From positions 2,790,001 to 2,854,000 of the forward strand of contig OW051471.1 of assembly GCA_932521025.1 (NCBI GenBank): a stretch of 64,000 nucleotides of DNA, given 5' to 3'. Below, one piece after another: positions 47,057 through 56,904 of the stretch. Under the pieces are notes generated by a model. The model was not told the origin of the DNA and did no database searches. It was given only the letters and a program-made list of their open reading frames with translations. Positions within the stretch are counted from its first letter, which is position 1, and each line of letters opens with the position of its first letter. A program made the position numbers and the translations under genes. The stretch is from Oscheius onirici. Lineage: Eukaryota > Nematoda > Chromadorea > Rhabditida > Rhabditidae.

Positions 47057-47340
47057 AGGGATCAAAAGAGATCGGTTGACTGGGGAAGGGAGTAGAAACG
47101 CCGCCGACAGGCGCGTCAGCCACAGACACCATTGCGCTTTCATATTAAAGATTGTTCTCTATCACTCTGACGTATGACAATCAGTGCTCTTGTGTCACTA
47201 AGTCTACACAATTTTCAAACTTTTATTTACTGAGTTGAGCTTCCAGGCAGCTGACAGAATGTACTTCGATGGACATGCCCTGCTCTCCAAAGAACCACAC
47301 TCCATTTTGACAAGTGAGACGTGCGAACGCGGGCTAAAAC
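45000..47340. other. intergenic, repeat-rich
   Basis: No gene could be supported. About 45440-45515 contains a GGTCCGGTCC-rich palindrome like the centre of the element at 35048-35164. A minisatellite with a hairpin tail lies at about 46190-46340 and a decayed copy at 47055-47110. A (TATC)n microsatellite spans 47023-47056. Confidence 0.55.
46190..46340. repeat. Helitron-like minisatellite tail, second copy
   Basis: About three copies of the 30-bp unit GATCAGAAGAGATCGGTTGA, then AAAACACAAGTAAAAAAGCC, an imperfect GCCG hairpin and CTGG before T at about 46332. Same order as 34775-34935. Confidence 0.6.
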
Positions 47341-47345
47341 TTCCT

Positions 47346-47664
47346 TTACAGCTTCTCGAAAGCCCCTACCCCGTTGACTGGTCCAAAAGGAATGACATTG
47401 CTCAGTTGTATCAAACTCTGATAGTTGGGTTGAGCTGGACAATAGGCAACCAGACGACTGCATCCGGTGATTGGATCCGGGCAGTCTGGTCTGTATAATT
47501 TTGTGAAAGAATCTGTGGAAAAGCTACCTGTAAGAGGCATCAACTGATCCAAAAGTGTTCGTATCGGCTTTTACGAAGTTTATTTGATTCAGGGAGCAGC
47601 TACAGTTGTTACAGGCTGCTGAGACGGCAGCAGCTGAGGTGAGCAGAATGAGGAAGCGGAACAT
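47346..47664 (-). CDS. small secreted cysteine-rich protein, C6/DUF281-like
   Basis: Two exons, 47664-47528 and 47490-47346, separated by a 37-bp intron, join in phase to 93 residues. MFRFLILLTSAAAVSA is a signal peptide. The mature part has CNNCSC, then CPDPITGCSRLVAYCP and a C-terminal stretch with spaced hydrophobic residues, resembling the nematode-specific C6 and DUF281 secreted domains. A TATAAAT lies about 35 bases upstream. Exon layout and intron phase match the gene at 54565-53381, so the two are probably paralogues. Function unknown. Confidence 0.7.
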
Positions 47665-47914
47665 GATTTGCACTGGTAGAAGGAGGAAGGAACGCCATTT
47701 ATAGTGACCAAAATGGATAAAGGGATTGGACTCGCACTCTGTCTGGTAATGGGGATTGTAAAGAGCATGGGTCGCGCGGGATCACAAGGGTTCAGCAGCA
47801 GCAACAGTATTGCAGATTGTCACGCTGTCATTCGTTCAGAAGTAAGTTTGGAAAGTTCGTATTCTTTAGAGAAGATCATGACGGGACCATTTTATACACA
47901 TACCAGAGGACTTC

Positions 47915-48165
47915 GTCGCCTGACGGCGTCGTAACGCCAAACTTTTCACCCTGATCCTTACCGTTTTCTAAAGCTTTCTACTTCCCTCTGACACATTAGA
48001 AGCCAGTCTGTAAAAACTCCAAGCCCAAGTTTGACTTGTTACCTAATCCTCACAACACTTGCTACGACGATTCTCGTGGCCACGGACAAACAAACAAACA
48101 AAGTCACAGAGAGCCACAGACACCATTTCGCTTTAATATTAAAGATACCTCCAAACTGTATATTT
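47915..48165 (+). repeat. composite dispersed repeat, inverted relative to 25455-25690
   Basis: Begins near GACTTCGTCGCCTGACGGCG and ends CACCATTTCGCTTTAATATTA; the reverse complement order is seen at 25690-25455. The CACCATT-GCGCTTT end recurs at about 47130 and 38735. Confidence 0.65.
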
Positions 48166-48299
48166 TCAAGTTTGTCCCAGTTTGTGCAGAACGTCATGAT
48201 GGCCTGTTTCGAGAGGGATGCGATCAAGAGACCCGTCTTCATGATTCAGAAAATGGTTCCCGGATTTGCTAGTTTTCGATCAAAGAACTAGCCCTTATA

Positions 48300-48835
48300 C
48301 GGGAAAGCGTTCAGGGGGGTTTTAACTTTAATCCCAAAGGAGCGGTATCACAACTGGAGGACAAGGATAGAGGAGAACAGGAGGGACAGGGAGATCAACA
48401 GAGAAGGATATGCACACGGAAATTACACGAAAGGACACAGGGACGACAGGAGGGGAAAATTGGACAGAAGAAAGGGGACATGGTGATAGGTACATCATAA
48501 ATGGTAGAGAAGGAAAAAGCAGATGACAACGGACAGAGATAGGAGAAAACCGGGAAAAGCAGAGCACATTGCAGAATTTAGGGGTGGACAGAGAGAAAGT
48601 GCCGAGAAGTTAGAAACAAGGGAGGACAGGGGACACAGTAACAGAAGGACAGGAATATAATTGATCTAGAGAGGGTCAGATAACAAACTGTTAACTGTTT
48701 TGAAAGGGATAAAACTAAGTCACTTAGCCCCGGTAACGAATCAAATGCGGGTTTAGAAATACTGAAACATGCTATTCAAGGGGTCTCTACTGTAACTTTA
48801 GCCCCAACGGGGCGATAGCACAACTTGTCTATGAA
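48300..48835 (+). repeat. composite dispersed repeat
   Basis: Purine-rich sequence with GGATATGCACACGGAAATTA and ACAGGACGACAGGAGG-type blocks, matching 38150-38400, then ACTTAGCCCCGG and GGTCTCTACTGTAACTTTAG near 48785. No gene. Confidence 0.6.
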
Positions 48836-49140
48836 ATTTTACTAGAACTTGACAAGTCTAACAGAAACGGAGTGAATAAGATGCGACAAGTAAAGAGATA
48901 ACTGCAAAAAAACTTTAAAAACGCAGTTTGTTCCGTGGGAGCGTTAGCGACTGGTAGAAGATATTTGACACCTTCTTTCTGTAAAATGGAAATAAGCGTT
49001 GCTGACCAACCATCAGAACAGTACAATTCTCTCTCACCTCCCCCTCAATTCACAATTTCAATGAGCAGCGGAATATTGGAACCGCTTATGGAAATTGACC
49101 AAACAGGGGGAGACTCCTGTTCGGGAACAGGGTGAAAGCT

Positions 49141-52100
49141 ATGCGTCTATTATTTCTCCCGCTACTTTCTATTTCTAGCACACTAGCTCTGATAATCTGT
49201 AGAAACTGTCGACAGGACGCTGACGGAGAGTTACAGTATGTTCCGGTTTCAGTTTTCAAAGCCTCCCATTTTCAGATGTTCAGCCGACTGTCAAGGAGAT
49301 CAATGCTACCTGATAGAGTACAGATACGACGGGGGAGCTGACACTTTTCAGGACATGGTACAGTTCAAGCTAGCTTTTAAATGAATTATACAGGGCTGTG
49401 TGATCGGATCAGTGGCTCCAGTTGGCTGTCGACTGAACCAGGACGGTCATACTCTCTGTCTGTGCGAGTGAGTCATTCTCTCTTTTGGTCTTTCGATTCT
49501 TGGCATGGTCTCCAAAGCAGGATGTGAATTGTGAAATGAGGTCTACATGGCAACCAGAGAGAGAACGAAATCGGATAAAGGAAAAACAAGGCTAGATTAG
49601 TTTTCTTGGGACAAACAAAACGCTTATGAAAACAGGGGTGACTCTTCATCTGTACTTTATAGTAACAAGGATACTGTAATGTTTGATCACTACTTAAGAA
49701 GGTCTTGCCAAGTCATACACGTGCTGATTGTGACATCGTATCCGGTTCAAATAGTTCCGGTTTTTTAACTACTGTTACTTTTGAAAAGGAATACAGTTAC
49801 AGTAAGTAGACCCATGTTCTGAAATTATGGGAATCGGACGCTGCCTTCTTTACAACATTGAATCTGCTGGTTTCTTGAAAATTCGAGACTATTTAGTGTC
49901 TTGAAGACCTGGTTTCATAACAATTTCACTAAGCCTTTATTTCCCACAAATATTCATATCCCAAAATATCAACGCACTTAATCGCATGCCCTTAGTTATC
50001 ATCTTCTACGTCTTTTTCCTTCTTGTGATGTGTCTGATGGACGCCTTTGTCACAGACGGCTCCCTCAGCCGGTCCGACTGGAGTATCATCATAGTCCAGA
50101 TCGGGACGACCGGGATGATTATGCTCGATCTCCTAGAGAGTTTTTTTAACCAAACCAAGAAGGAAAAGACTCACTCTCTCCTCCGGCGGGACACTGCCTT
50201 CGTTGTATTGGGTGTAGTCGGGCTCACAGCTGCCGTCGTCGGACATTTTTCCAGAAAGAGACTGACTGGAACGAGGGGCGGGAGATACGTATTCGGGTTG
50301 CCAGGGACAACAAAAGACTCCAGAAATAAACTGAGGGATGAATGGCTTCGGCTTCGGGGAGCAATTACGGCATGACTAAAGGCTTGTGAAAGAGAAGGGA
50401 TACGGAAGCCTTGCGGTGGAAAAACATAGATGAAAATCATGGGTTTGCTTTGTTTGTCATGAAATGAAGCGTCTGACGAGTAGAGCTGGGTGCCTAACCA
50501 ATAGACTCTCTAGCTGTACAAGAATGAAGAAGGTTATCTACCTGACCTGATAAGTAAGTTATCTGGGAACATATTTAAGTTTGATTGATCCAAAGATATC
50601 TTTAAAACCTAACTTGGAAAAAGGTAACACGACATTTCATTGCAATTCAAACGGTGTCTGAACTTTTGCTGAATATTTTCAAACGAAAAAACATGGCACC
50701 CAGTTTCATTTTTACAACATCACAGCTGTGTGTTGCTTTTGTGGAGATCAGTTAGGATCAATTGCTTGATTTTTCGGCTCTGGCCTGGCAGAGGGGATTC
50801 TTAAAAAATAGGGGATTCTAAATTTTCAAAAAGTATAGGGGATTCTAAAAAAAAAGGGATTCTATTTATTTTTCTATTTTTCGTACCTTTTTGCTTTTCC
50901 TTATCTTAACACGGCGGTGGAGAAGGTCCGCTCTTTTGCCAGGAAACCCTTCCGAAATCACCAGACTCTAGAAGAGGAAGGCCCAAGAGCCCGGTGCATC
51001 TAGGAATGTTAGTTGCGATTACACTGAACTGATGGGAGGAAGTGTACCCTGTCCTTCTTGCAAAGGAACGGGACGGATCCCAAGGGGTAGATGTTCTGGA
51101 TTTTCAAAGATTTTCTGGGTCTGGAAAAGATCATCTCAGCTTTCTTTGTCGAAACAATATTGAATGATCTGTACAGATAGTCGTTCTTTTCCTGACCCTT
51201 TCATTAAGCAGTAGACAGTCGTCCGGAAGGTATCAGGCACAGTTCAGAGAACGTAGACAAAATGATTGAGCCAGAGACTATTGAGAATCTCAAGCCTATG
51301 ACCTTGTCATGTCTAGACAGTAGTCAGGATTGTACACTACTGAACAAGTACTACTCTACTGTACTCTCTACTGAACATTTTTTTTCCTCCACTTGGCAAT
51401 AATCTATCTCTAACCATGATCCACTTTACATTGCTCCCAAGTTTCTCTGTGTGTGTCTGTCGGAAGCATTAATTGGCAATCAAAACAGGGATTTGTGCGC
51501 ACAATTAAAGGGGACGGAGTTAGTAGTAACTAGTTTAGACAAGTCACTATTAGGAGACGAAGACTTTGCTTCTGCATTCGGTAGTTCCCATACAGAAACG
51601 GATTTCGTGTGGTTCAGACCAAGGAATATGTAAGGGATAGTAGGTAACTTTAGCCTGGAAGGGCGTTTCAAACCTTGTTAACATATTAGACTCTTTCTTT
51701 GTGACAGTCGAAGAGAGATATGTGGCACAAGACACCAGAATGAAAGAAAGAGAAAGAGACACGAAAGACAGATAGCGAGAAATGTGCTGCGGCGTTGAGA
51801 GGGCGCGAGACATGGACGGGGAGAGCTACTCTCTCATTGTGAACTCCTGCCGCATTTGTTCGGGTCATTCCTAGAGTCAGAAACGCTAAAAACAATACAT
51901 CTAAAAAAATAAAAATTTTAGAATCCCCTATTTTTTTTAGAATCCCCTCTGTCAGGCCAGAGCCGATTTTTCGTTGCGGGAGTCAAATCCTAGATAACCG
52001 TTTGAAAACCCAAGCGATTAAAAGAACTGGCTTTAATTATAACTTTTATCTCCAGCCAAGACAATAAAATATCTCATTCTGTCAATAACATCCCTTCAAA

Positions 52101-53242
52101 AAAAGATTTCAGCTCACCCGGCTGCAACATCAACGTGACATCAATGGCTGGGGTCAATGCTGTCAGTCAGCTGCCTACCAAAGTCTGTGAGCGTCGAGAA
52201 TTTGACGGAATCGATGAGAACAGACGATGGCTCAAACCTTGTGCCAGTTCTTTTTGCGTCTACGAGAGTGACATGTTCACAATTTTGAACAACTCTTTCA
52301 CTTCTGAGATCAGCGATTGTTCGGAGGAAAACGAATGGGACCTGTTTTCCGTGACCGACGTCGTCCTGACGTGGCCTGGAACCTGTGCCGTTCTGACCTA
52401 TATTGGTCACCGACAGCGAGTTGTCTGTTACGGTGACCAGATCTCTCCTCAAGACCTCACCTTCCCCACAAATTCCAATGTGATTGAGTGCTACATGGAC
52501 TACTACTCGCCCTCGTTTCCCTACTTGAGGAGCACGGAATCTTGTCAGGGACAGGTGAGTGCGAGTAAACGTTTTGAAAGGACTGTGCAGATGTGCTTCA
52601 TCTCGTCAACTTCTCACGGAGATGTCCACAGAGGTTGTATCTCCTTCGCTTCGGGTCTTCCCGTTGAGACCATGCCGGTAAGTTAGTTTTGAAGCTCGCT
52701 GTCTTTCCCAACACGATTAGTAAATGCCCGACTACATGTACAGGGACTGTGGGAAAGTTTATAGCTAGTGAGGAAACCAACAATAGGTTTTATAGGGAGA
52801 GTTCATATGAGATCAGTTCAGACAGGGGGAAATCAGGTAAGTTGTAACAGTAACCTGAGAAAATGCTTACGATCCTATATTTTTAGAATGTGATTCGGAA
52901 GTGGTTATGTTTACAATAGATGTGACGCTTACCCAAGAGTCTTATCCACTACAAAATATAAACTACGCCTTGAGAATGACCAATTGGTGTTCATGTTGTA
53001 TGATAAAACTTTTGCAGCCCGGCTTTTATCGATCCTACATCGGCCGGGAACAATGGCTCTGTAACATGACGCGCTGCAATTTCGATCTCAATTCGGCTGA
53101 AACTTCGTGGCCTGAAGTCGAAGCCGACCATCGGAATATTTCTAGACTCCGTCAATGGAATATTTTCTACATTCTGAATCACGCCGACACATTTCCTCTC
53201 GGAATGTGGTTTTTTCTAGTCTTCTGTCTCATTCTTTATTAA
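49141..53242 (+). CDS. cysteine-rich surface protein with ET-module-like repeats
   Basis: Six exons join in phase: 49141-49235, 49276-49357, 49394-49467, 52113-52554, 52591-52677 and 53018-53242, giving 334 residues. MRLLFLPLLSISSTLA is a signal peptide. About three cysteine modules follow, each with a CxGxxC-type centre, a later GC and a C-x-C...CN-type end (CSADCQGDQCYL, GCVIG, CLCDSPGCN; later CQGQMCFI, RGCIS, LCNMTRCN). This is the pattern of nematode ET modules. The C-terminus is a hydrophobic stretch (MWFFLVFCLILY), suggesting a GPI signal or membrane anchor. The third intron, 49468-52112, is unusually long because it contains a hAT-like element and possibly a nested gene. Confidence 0.75.
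49986..50375 (+). CDS. small multi-pass membrane protein, possibly a nested gene
   Basis: A 129-residue uninterrupted frame within the long intron of the ET-module gene. Three hydrophobic segments are seen, near residues 3-22, 36-55 and 70-88, with a basic C-terminal third. Third codon positions are strongly C/G-biased, like real genes in this window and unlike surrounding intron sequence. No family was recognised. It could also be an unannotated exon of a larger gene. Confidence 0.45.
   Translation: MPLVIIFYVFFLLVMCLMDAFVTDGSLSRSDWSIIIVQIGTTGMIMLDLLESFFNQTKKEKTHSLLRRDTAFVVLGVVGLTAAVVGHFSRKRLTGTRGGRYVFGLPGTTKDSRNKLRDEWLRLRGAITA
50776..51964. mobile_element. 1.2-kb hAT-like element (perfect 8-bp TSD)
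   Basis: Ends GGCTCTGGCCTG(G/A)CAGAGG, followed inward on both sides by repeats of AGGGGATTCTAAAAAA. The flanks are the perfect direct repeat GATTTTTC at 50768-50775 and 51965-51972. No transposase frame. About 51420-51700 inside it resembles the composite repeat of 36985-38700, suggesting nested insertion. It sits in the third intron of the ET-module gene. Confidence 0.88.
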
Positions 53243-53380
53243 AAAATATTTACATTGTGGGAAGTGGTGTTTGTGCCTGGGAACAGCCGATTTCTGTGAT
53301 CGGGAGAGTCGCTCCGGACATGGTAAAAGTCCATTTTCCGTCCTTGTTACACACCAAATCAGCCGTCACTTCCTGAGAAT

Positions 53381-54565
53381 TTATTCAGAATAGTTACGAG
53401 GCGAACAAACCCCGTTTGAAGCAGCAGCCGGTCCTCCGATCTCTTTGTTGAACTGCATGTATGCAAAGTTGCCGGCTATAGGAACACAGAGTGCTGTAGC
53501 AGTGATACAGGCACTCTTGTCAGTTGACAAGTTTCTAAATGTTGTAAGTAAGAGGAAAAGAGAAGCACTCGGAAAAGAGCTGAAAATGTTTGAGTCAAAC
53601 TTTGGAATATGTCAGAATTCTGACACATCTGACTGAAATTCTAAAGGACACTAAATGTAACTTATTTGGAAGCTAGAAAAATACTGATATTATTTTTCAG
53701 TTAGGTGAAACAGCCGTGTGTTCTTCTCTTTATCAATTCAAAAGAAACTGGAACGTTTTTCCTTTTTTGAAAGATGAAGTTGTGACAAGTTTATCAGAAC
53801 AAGGTTAGCAACGACCTTCCAGGGCTAAAGTAGAAGTTCATAACTTCGCTCTGTCACGGAACGATAGTCGTGGTTTCCCTTCCATTCCTCCTTTGATAAC
53901 TCTCCTCCAGTCACTCTCCCTGACCCTCCAAAGAATCTACCGGAATCGTAGTAGAACCCACTCCCTCATAAGCCTAGTTTAAAAATGTAGGACCTGAACG
54001 AGTCGCCCGGCCCGTTCTTAGCTTCAGTGAGTCTCAGTCCTACTGTCCCTTCCCTTCTTCCCTTGTCACTCCGTTCCAGTCACTCCCTGTCCCTCCCAAG
54101 AAACTATCAAAGGCCCTTCACGCACTTGCTTTTCCTGTCGCGACTTGTTAAAAACTAATTTGCGCACAAAGCTCTCCTCCTTATCCTCAATTAGAGCTTC
54201 AAACACAAACACACACAGACTTGGGAGCAATTTAAACAAGTTGTGCTACGCCCCCCGGGGCTAAGTGATTTGGAAGCTAGAAAAATGGCCGTTAGCTACA
54301 AGTCTAAACTACGTTAGCGAACCAAATGTCATCTTGGTGCGGAAAATGGGCAAAGAGTGAAAGCACGTCTGCTAGAAGTTTTACAGTACTGTGTCCTCCC
54401 ACAGTTCATAGAGAAAATGAAAGATTACACTCACCTGATAGCAGCCGGAATATCTCCCGGTTGAGCTGGAGCAGTCAGAACGATGCCGGCAGCAGTACAA
54501 GACTTGCAGTTGTCGCAACTGACAGCAGCGATGAGGAGGAAAACAACGGAAAGAGTGCTGTACAT
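53381..54565 (-). CDS. small secreted cysteine-rich protein, C6/DUF281-like
   Basis: Two exons, 54565-54435 and 53534-53381, join in phase to 94 residues. MYSTLSVVFLLIAAVS is a signal peptide; the mature part starts CDNCKSC and continues through ACITATALCVPIAGNFAYMQ, the typical arrangement of the C6/DUF281 secreted families. The split codon (AG|A, Arg) at the exon junction is at the same place as in the paralogue at 47664-47346. The 900-bp intron contains the composite repeat at 53805-54270. The 3' ends of this gene and the ET-module gene face each other with only about 140 bp between their stop codons. Confidence 0.72.
53805..54270 (+). repeat. composite dispersed repeat in an intron
   Basis: Same order as 36985-37345: AAGGTTAGCAACGACCTTCC, then CTTCGCTCTGTCACGGAACG, ending TTGGGAGCAATTTAAACAAG and CCCCGGGGCTAAGTGA. 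Confidence 0.75.
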
Positions 54566-56904
54566 AATGTTATGGTGATGTTCTCTCAGTACGAACAGTA
54601 CCCCTTTTATGCAAGCCGTAATCCCGTTGACATAGGCTCTCAATCAAACATCTGTTTATTTTTCGGACATGCATGCTTTTTTGGCTGGCTGACACATGTA
54701 TGGGGAGCGGTTATACAAACATGGCTGGATCATGGTAACTGGCTGTATCATGCAGTTCATGTTTTGTCTGACACTGTACGAAAATGATCGACTGAATGGA
54801 GAGTGTCAAGAAGAAGAGAGTGCAGAAGAGTCTTGGAAAAGTATGGAAACCGGTTTGATTTGAACTATTCCTGTGACAGTTTCGACTCGTGCCTTGTTCC
54901 TAAAAAAAATCTTCGAGAAGTTCCATCTGCTATGTGCTTATGACCGCCACGGTATACCTTCCCCAATCTGTCCATCTTGCCTACTTTTGCAGTAAACGTT
55001 CGGGACAAACAATATCATCAGAAAACAGCCCAATTTCAAACCAAAAACAACTGATAACGGTATATATATACCGCCTTTTGATGTTCGCTTCATGTCCTCC
55101 AAACCGCCTTCAACGTGAGTGCCGCTTTTTAACCTCCAACTTTGCAATTTTTAAGAATGAATAACGAAAAGAACGTCGACGTTTACACCCCGACATACAA
55201 ACCGAACGAGCCGGCAGATGCGACTAGTGTTTACCACGCATATACAAAGCACATTGAGTACCCAGACGGCAAGGTGGTTGAAACTAGACAAGAACACTCT
55301 TATAAACGCGGAGAATGAAGTCTTTGTGTTGAATCTTCCGCCGTTATTCCGGGATTTTCTTGTTCTGTTCAGTGCTTTTCACTCGAATAAATTCTCCGAT
55401 TGCATGTTGTTCCATTACTTTACAGCAAAGGTTTTCCTCAAAGCGGTTTGTAGTTGAAGGCCGAATTAATTGTAAGCCCAGTGATGGGAAAACAGATTCG
55501 TACTTTATCACTAACCCACGTGTCCACCCCAAAATAAATCATCTTGAAAAGACAACGCCTAGAAACTGCGTACAAACGTGATGAATAACTGATAACGGTA
55601 GGCAGGAAAGCTACAGAACTGTTGCCAACTTCTTTGTCTAAGTACGAGTATTTTGTAGTTCCGTTTTCAAAAGATGACGATTGGATTTGAACTGCTCAAA
55701 CTCATTGAAAGTAAGGGTACGTTTCAATCATCCAGAAAAAGACAACCGGATTCTTTGACGGTCAATGGTTTTAGTAGAGGTTACTTACGACGGTCAAATA
55801 GAACTCTGCAATTCATCTCCGGAGGACTTTCTTCTAAACGTAAGCAACTGCTGTCATCACAAAAAGTACAAAACGATGGTTTCCGAAGCCTGTTACACGA
55901 AACAACGACGTTTTTAAGCAAAAGAACAACGGGGACGTGTTCATCGCCTTCGAAAACCCTAGTACCGCTTTTGCAAAAAAAAAGTTTGACCTCGACGGGG
56001 ATCGAACCAGGAACCCCTTGGCGGCGTTAGATTTTCAAGCAAATGCGCTAGCCACTAGACCATTGAAGCAAAAAGTCGCACCCGTTCCGCCTCAAAGTTA
56101 GTTGCTTTTCGTGGCCAAGTGGTTAGCACGCTTGTCTGGAAATCGCACGCTGCTACGGGGTCTGGGGTTCGATTCCCGTCAACGAGAAAATCTTTTTGCA
56201 AAAAATCTCCTAAGGTTTTTGTGCACGCTGAACAAGCTCCTTTTCAAAACGATTTATTTTTGAGCTACGGGTATTGGGGAATAGCATTTCAGGGATACTG
56301 TCAATGCAAATTGTTCAGCAGAAGTGTTAGCTGACTGAATTGAAAAAAAAGCTGATTGAAATGACGGGAAGCCTATTCGGTTCTGATTTCCTCCAATCAC
56401 TGTATAGACTGTCTATTTTGGTCAGGAAAACCCCAGGTAAAGCCAATGTTTACACCAGTTTTCAGACTTTGCCTTGTTTCGGCCGAATCAGCTGTTCGAA
56501 GTGTCCAGTGGTCAGACTTTTTCTACTCGTGTCCCCTCAAAACAGACAGCAAAATACTCTAGTCGGATTCACGAGCAGATCCCACCAAAAGTCTCTCTGT
56601 ACTTCACTGTCAGCTGGCTCAAGTCTTTGCTCCAAATATGTTTAGTCCAGTTGCCTACCACGGCATTTCTGCCCACGCATACCAACAAAATGAATAGTTT
56701 GTAACTTGACTTCAAGTTTTCCAAAAATCTGAACAACTGCTCTTTTTTCTCCTTTTCCCTAATCGGTTGCGTATCAAAATCGGGGCGGGCCAAAGTGCGT
56801 GTCTAGGAGAGCCCGCTGCGATCAGGCCATTCTCCGGGCACCCCATCCCGCGTCTACCCGTCTCGCTCTCTCGTCTACCAGAAGAGAGAACATCTTAAAA
56901 AGTC
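54566..56904. other. intergenic upstream of fat-2
   Basis: No convincing gene. It contains the seventh tRNA-like repeat copy. The last 150 bp before the fat-2 start is GC-rich with TCTCGTCTACC-type pyrimidine stretches and may be its promoter or 5' leader. TATATATATA at about 55062 is a simple repeat. Confidence 0.5.
55855..56310. repeat. tRNA-like palindromic repeat, copy 7 (complete)
   Basis: The minus-strand unit (about 55995-56065) has a GGTTCGATCCC B-box variant and a TGGTCTAGTGG A-box variant. The plus-strand unit (about 56112-56185) has TGGCCAAGTGG and GGTTCGATTCC. The left flank carries GGGACGTGTTCATCG and the right flank CACGCTGAACAAGCTCC as the inverted outer arms. Confidence 0.78.
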
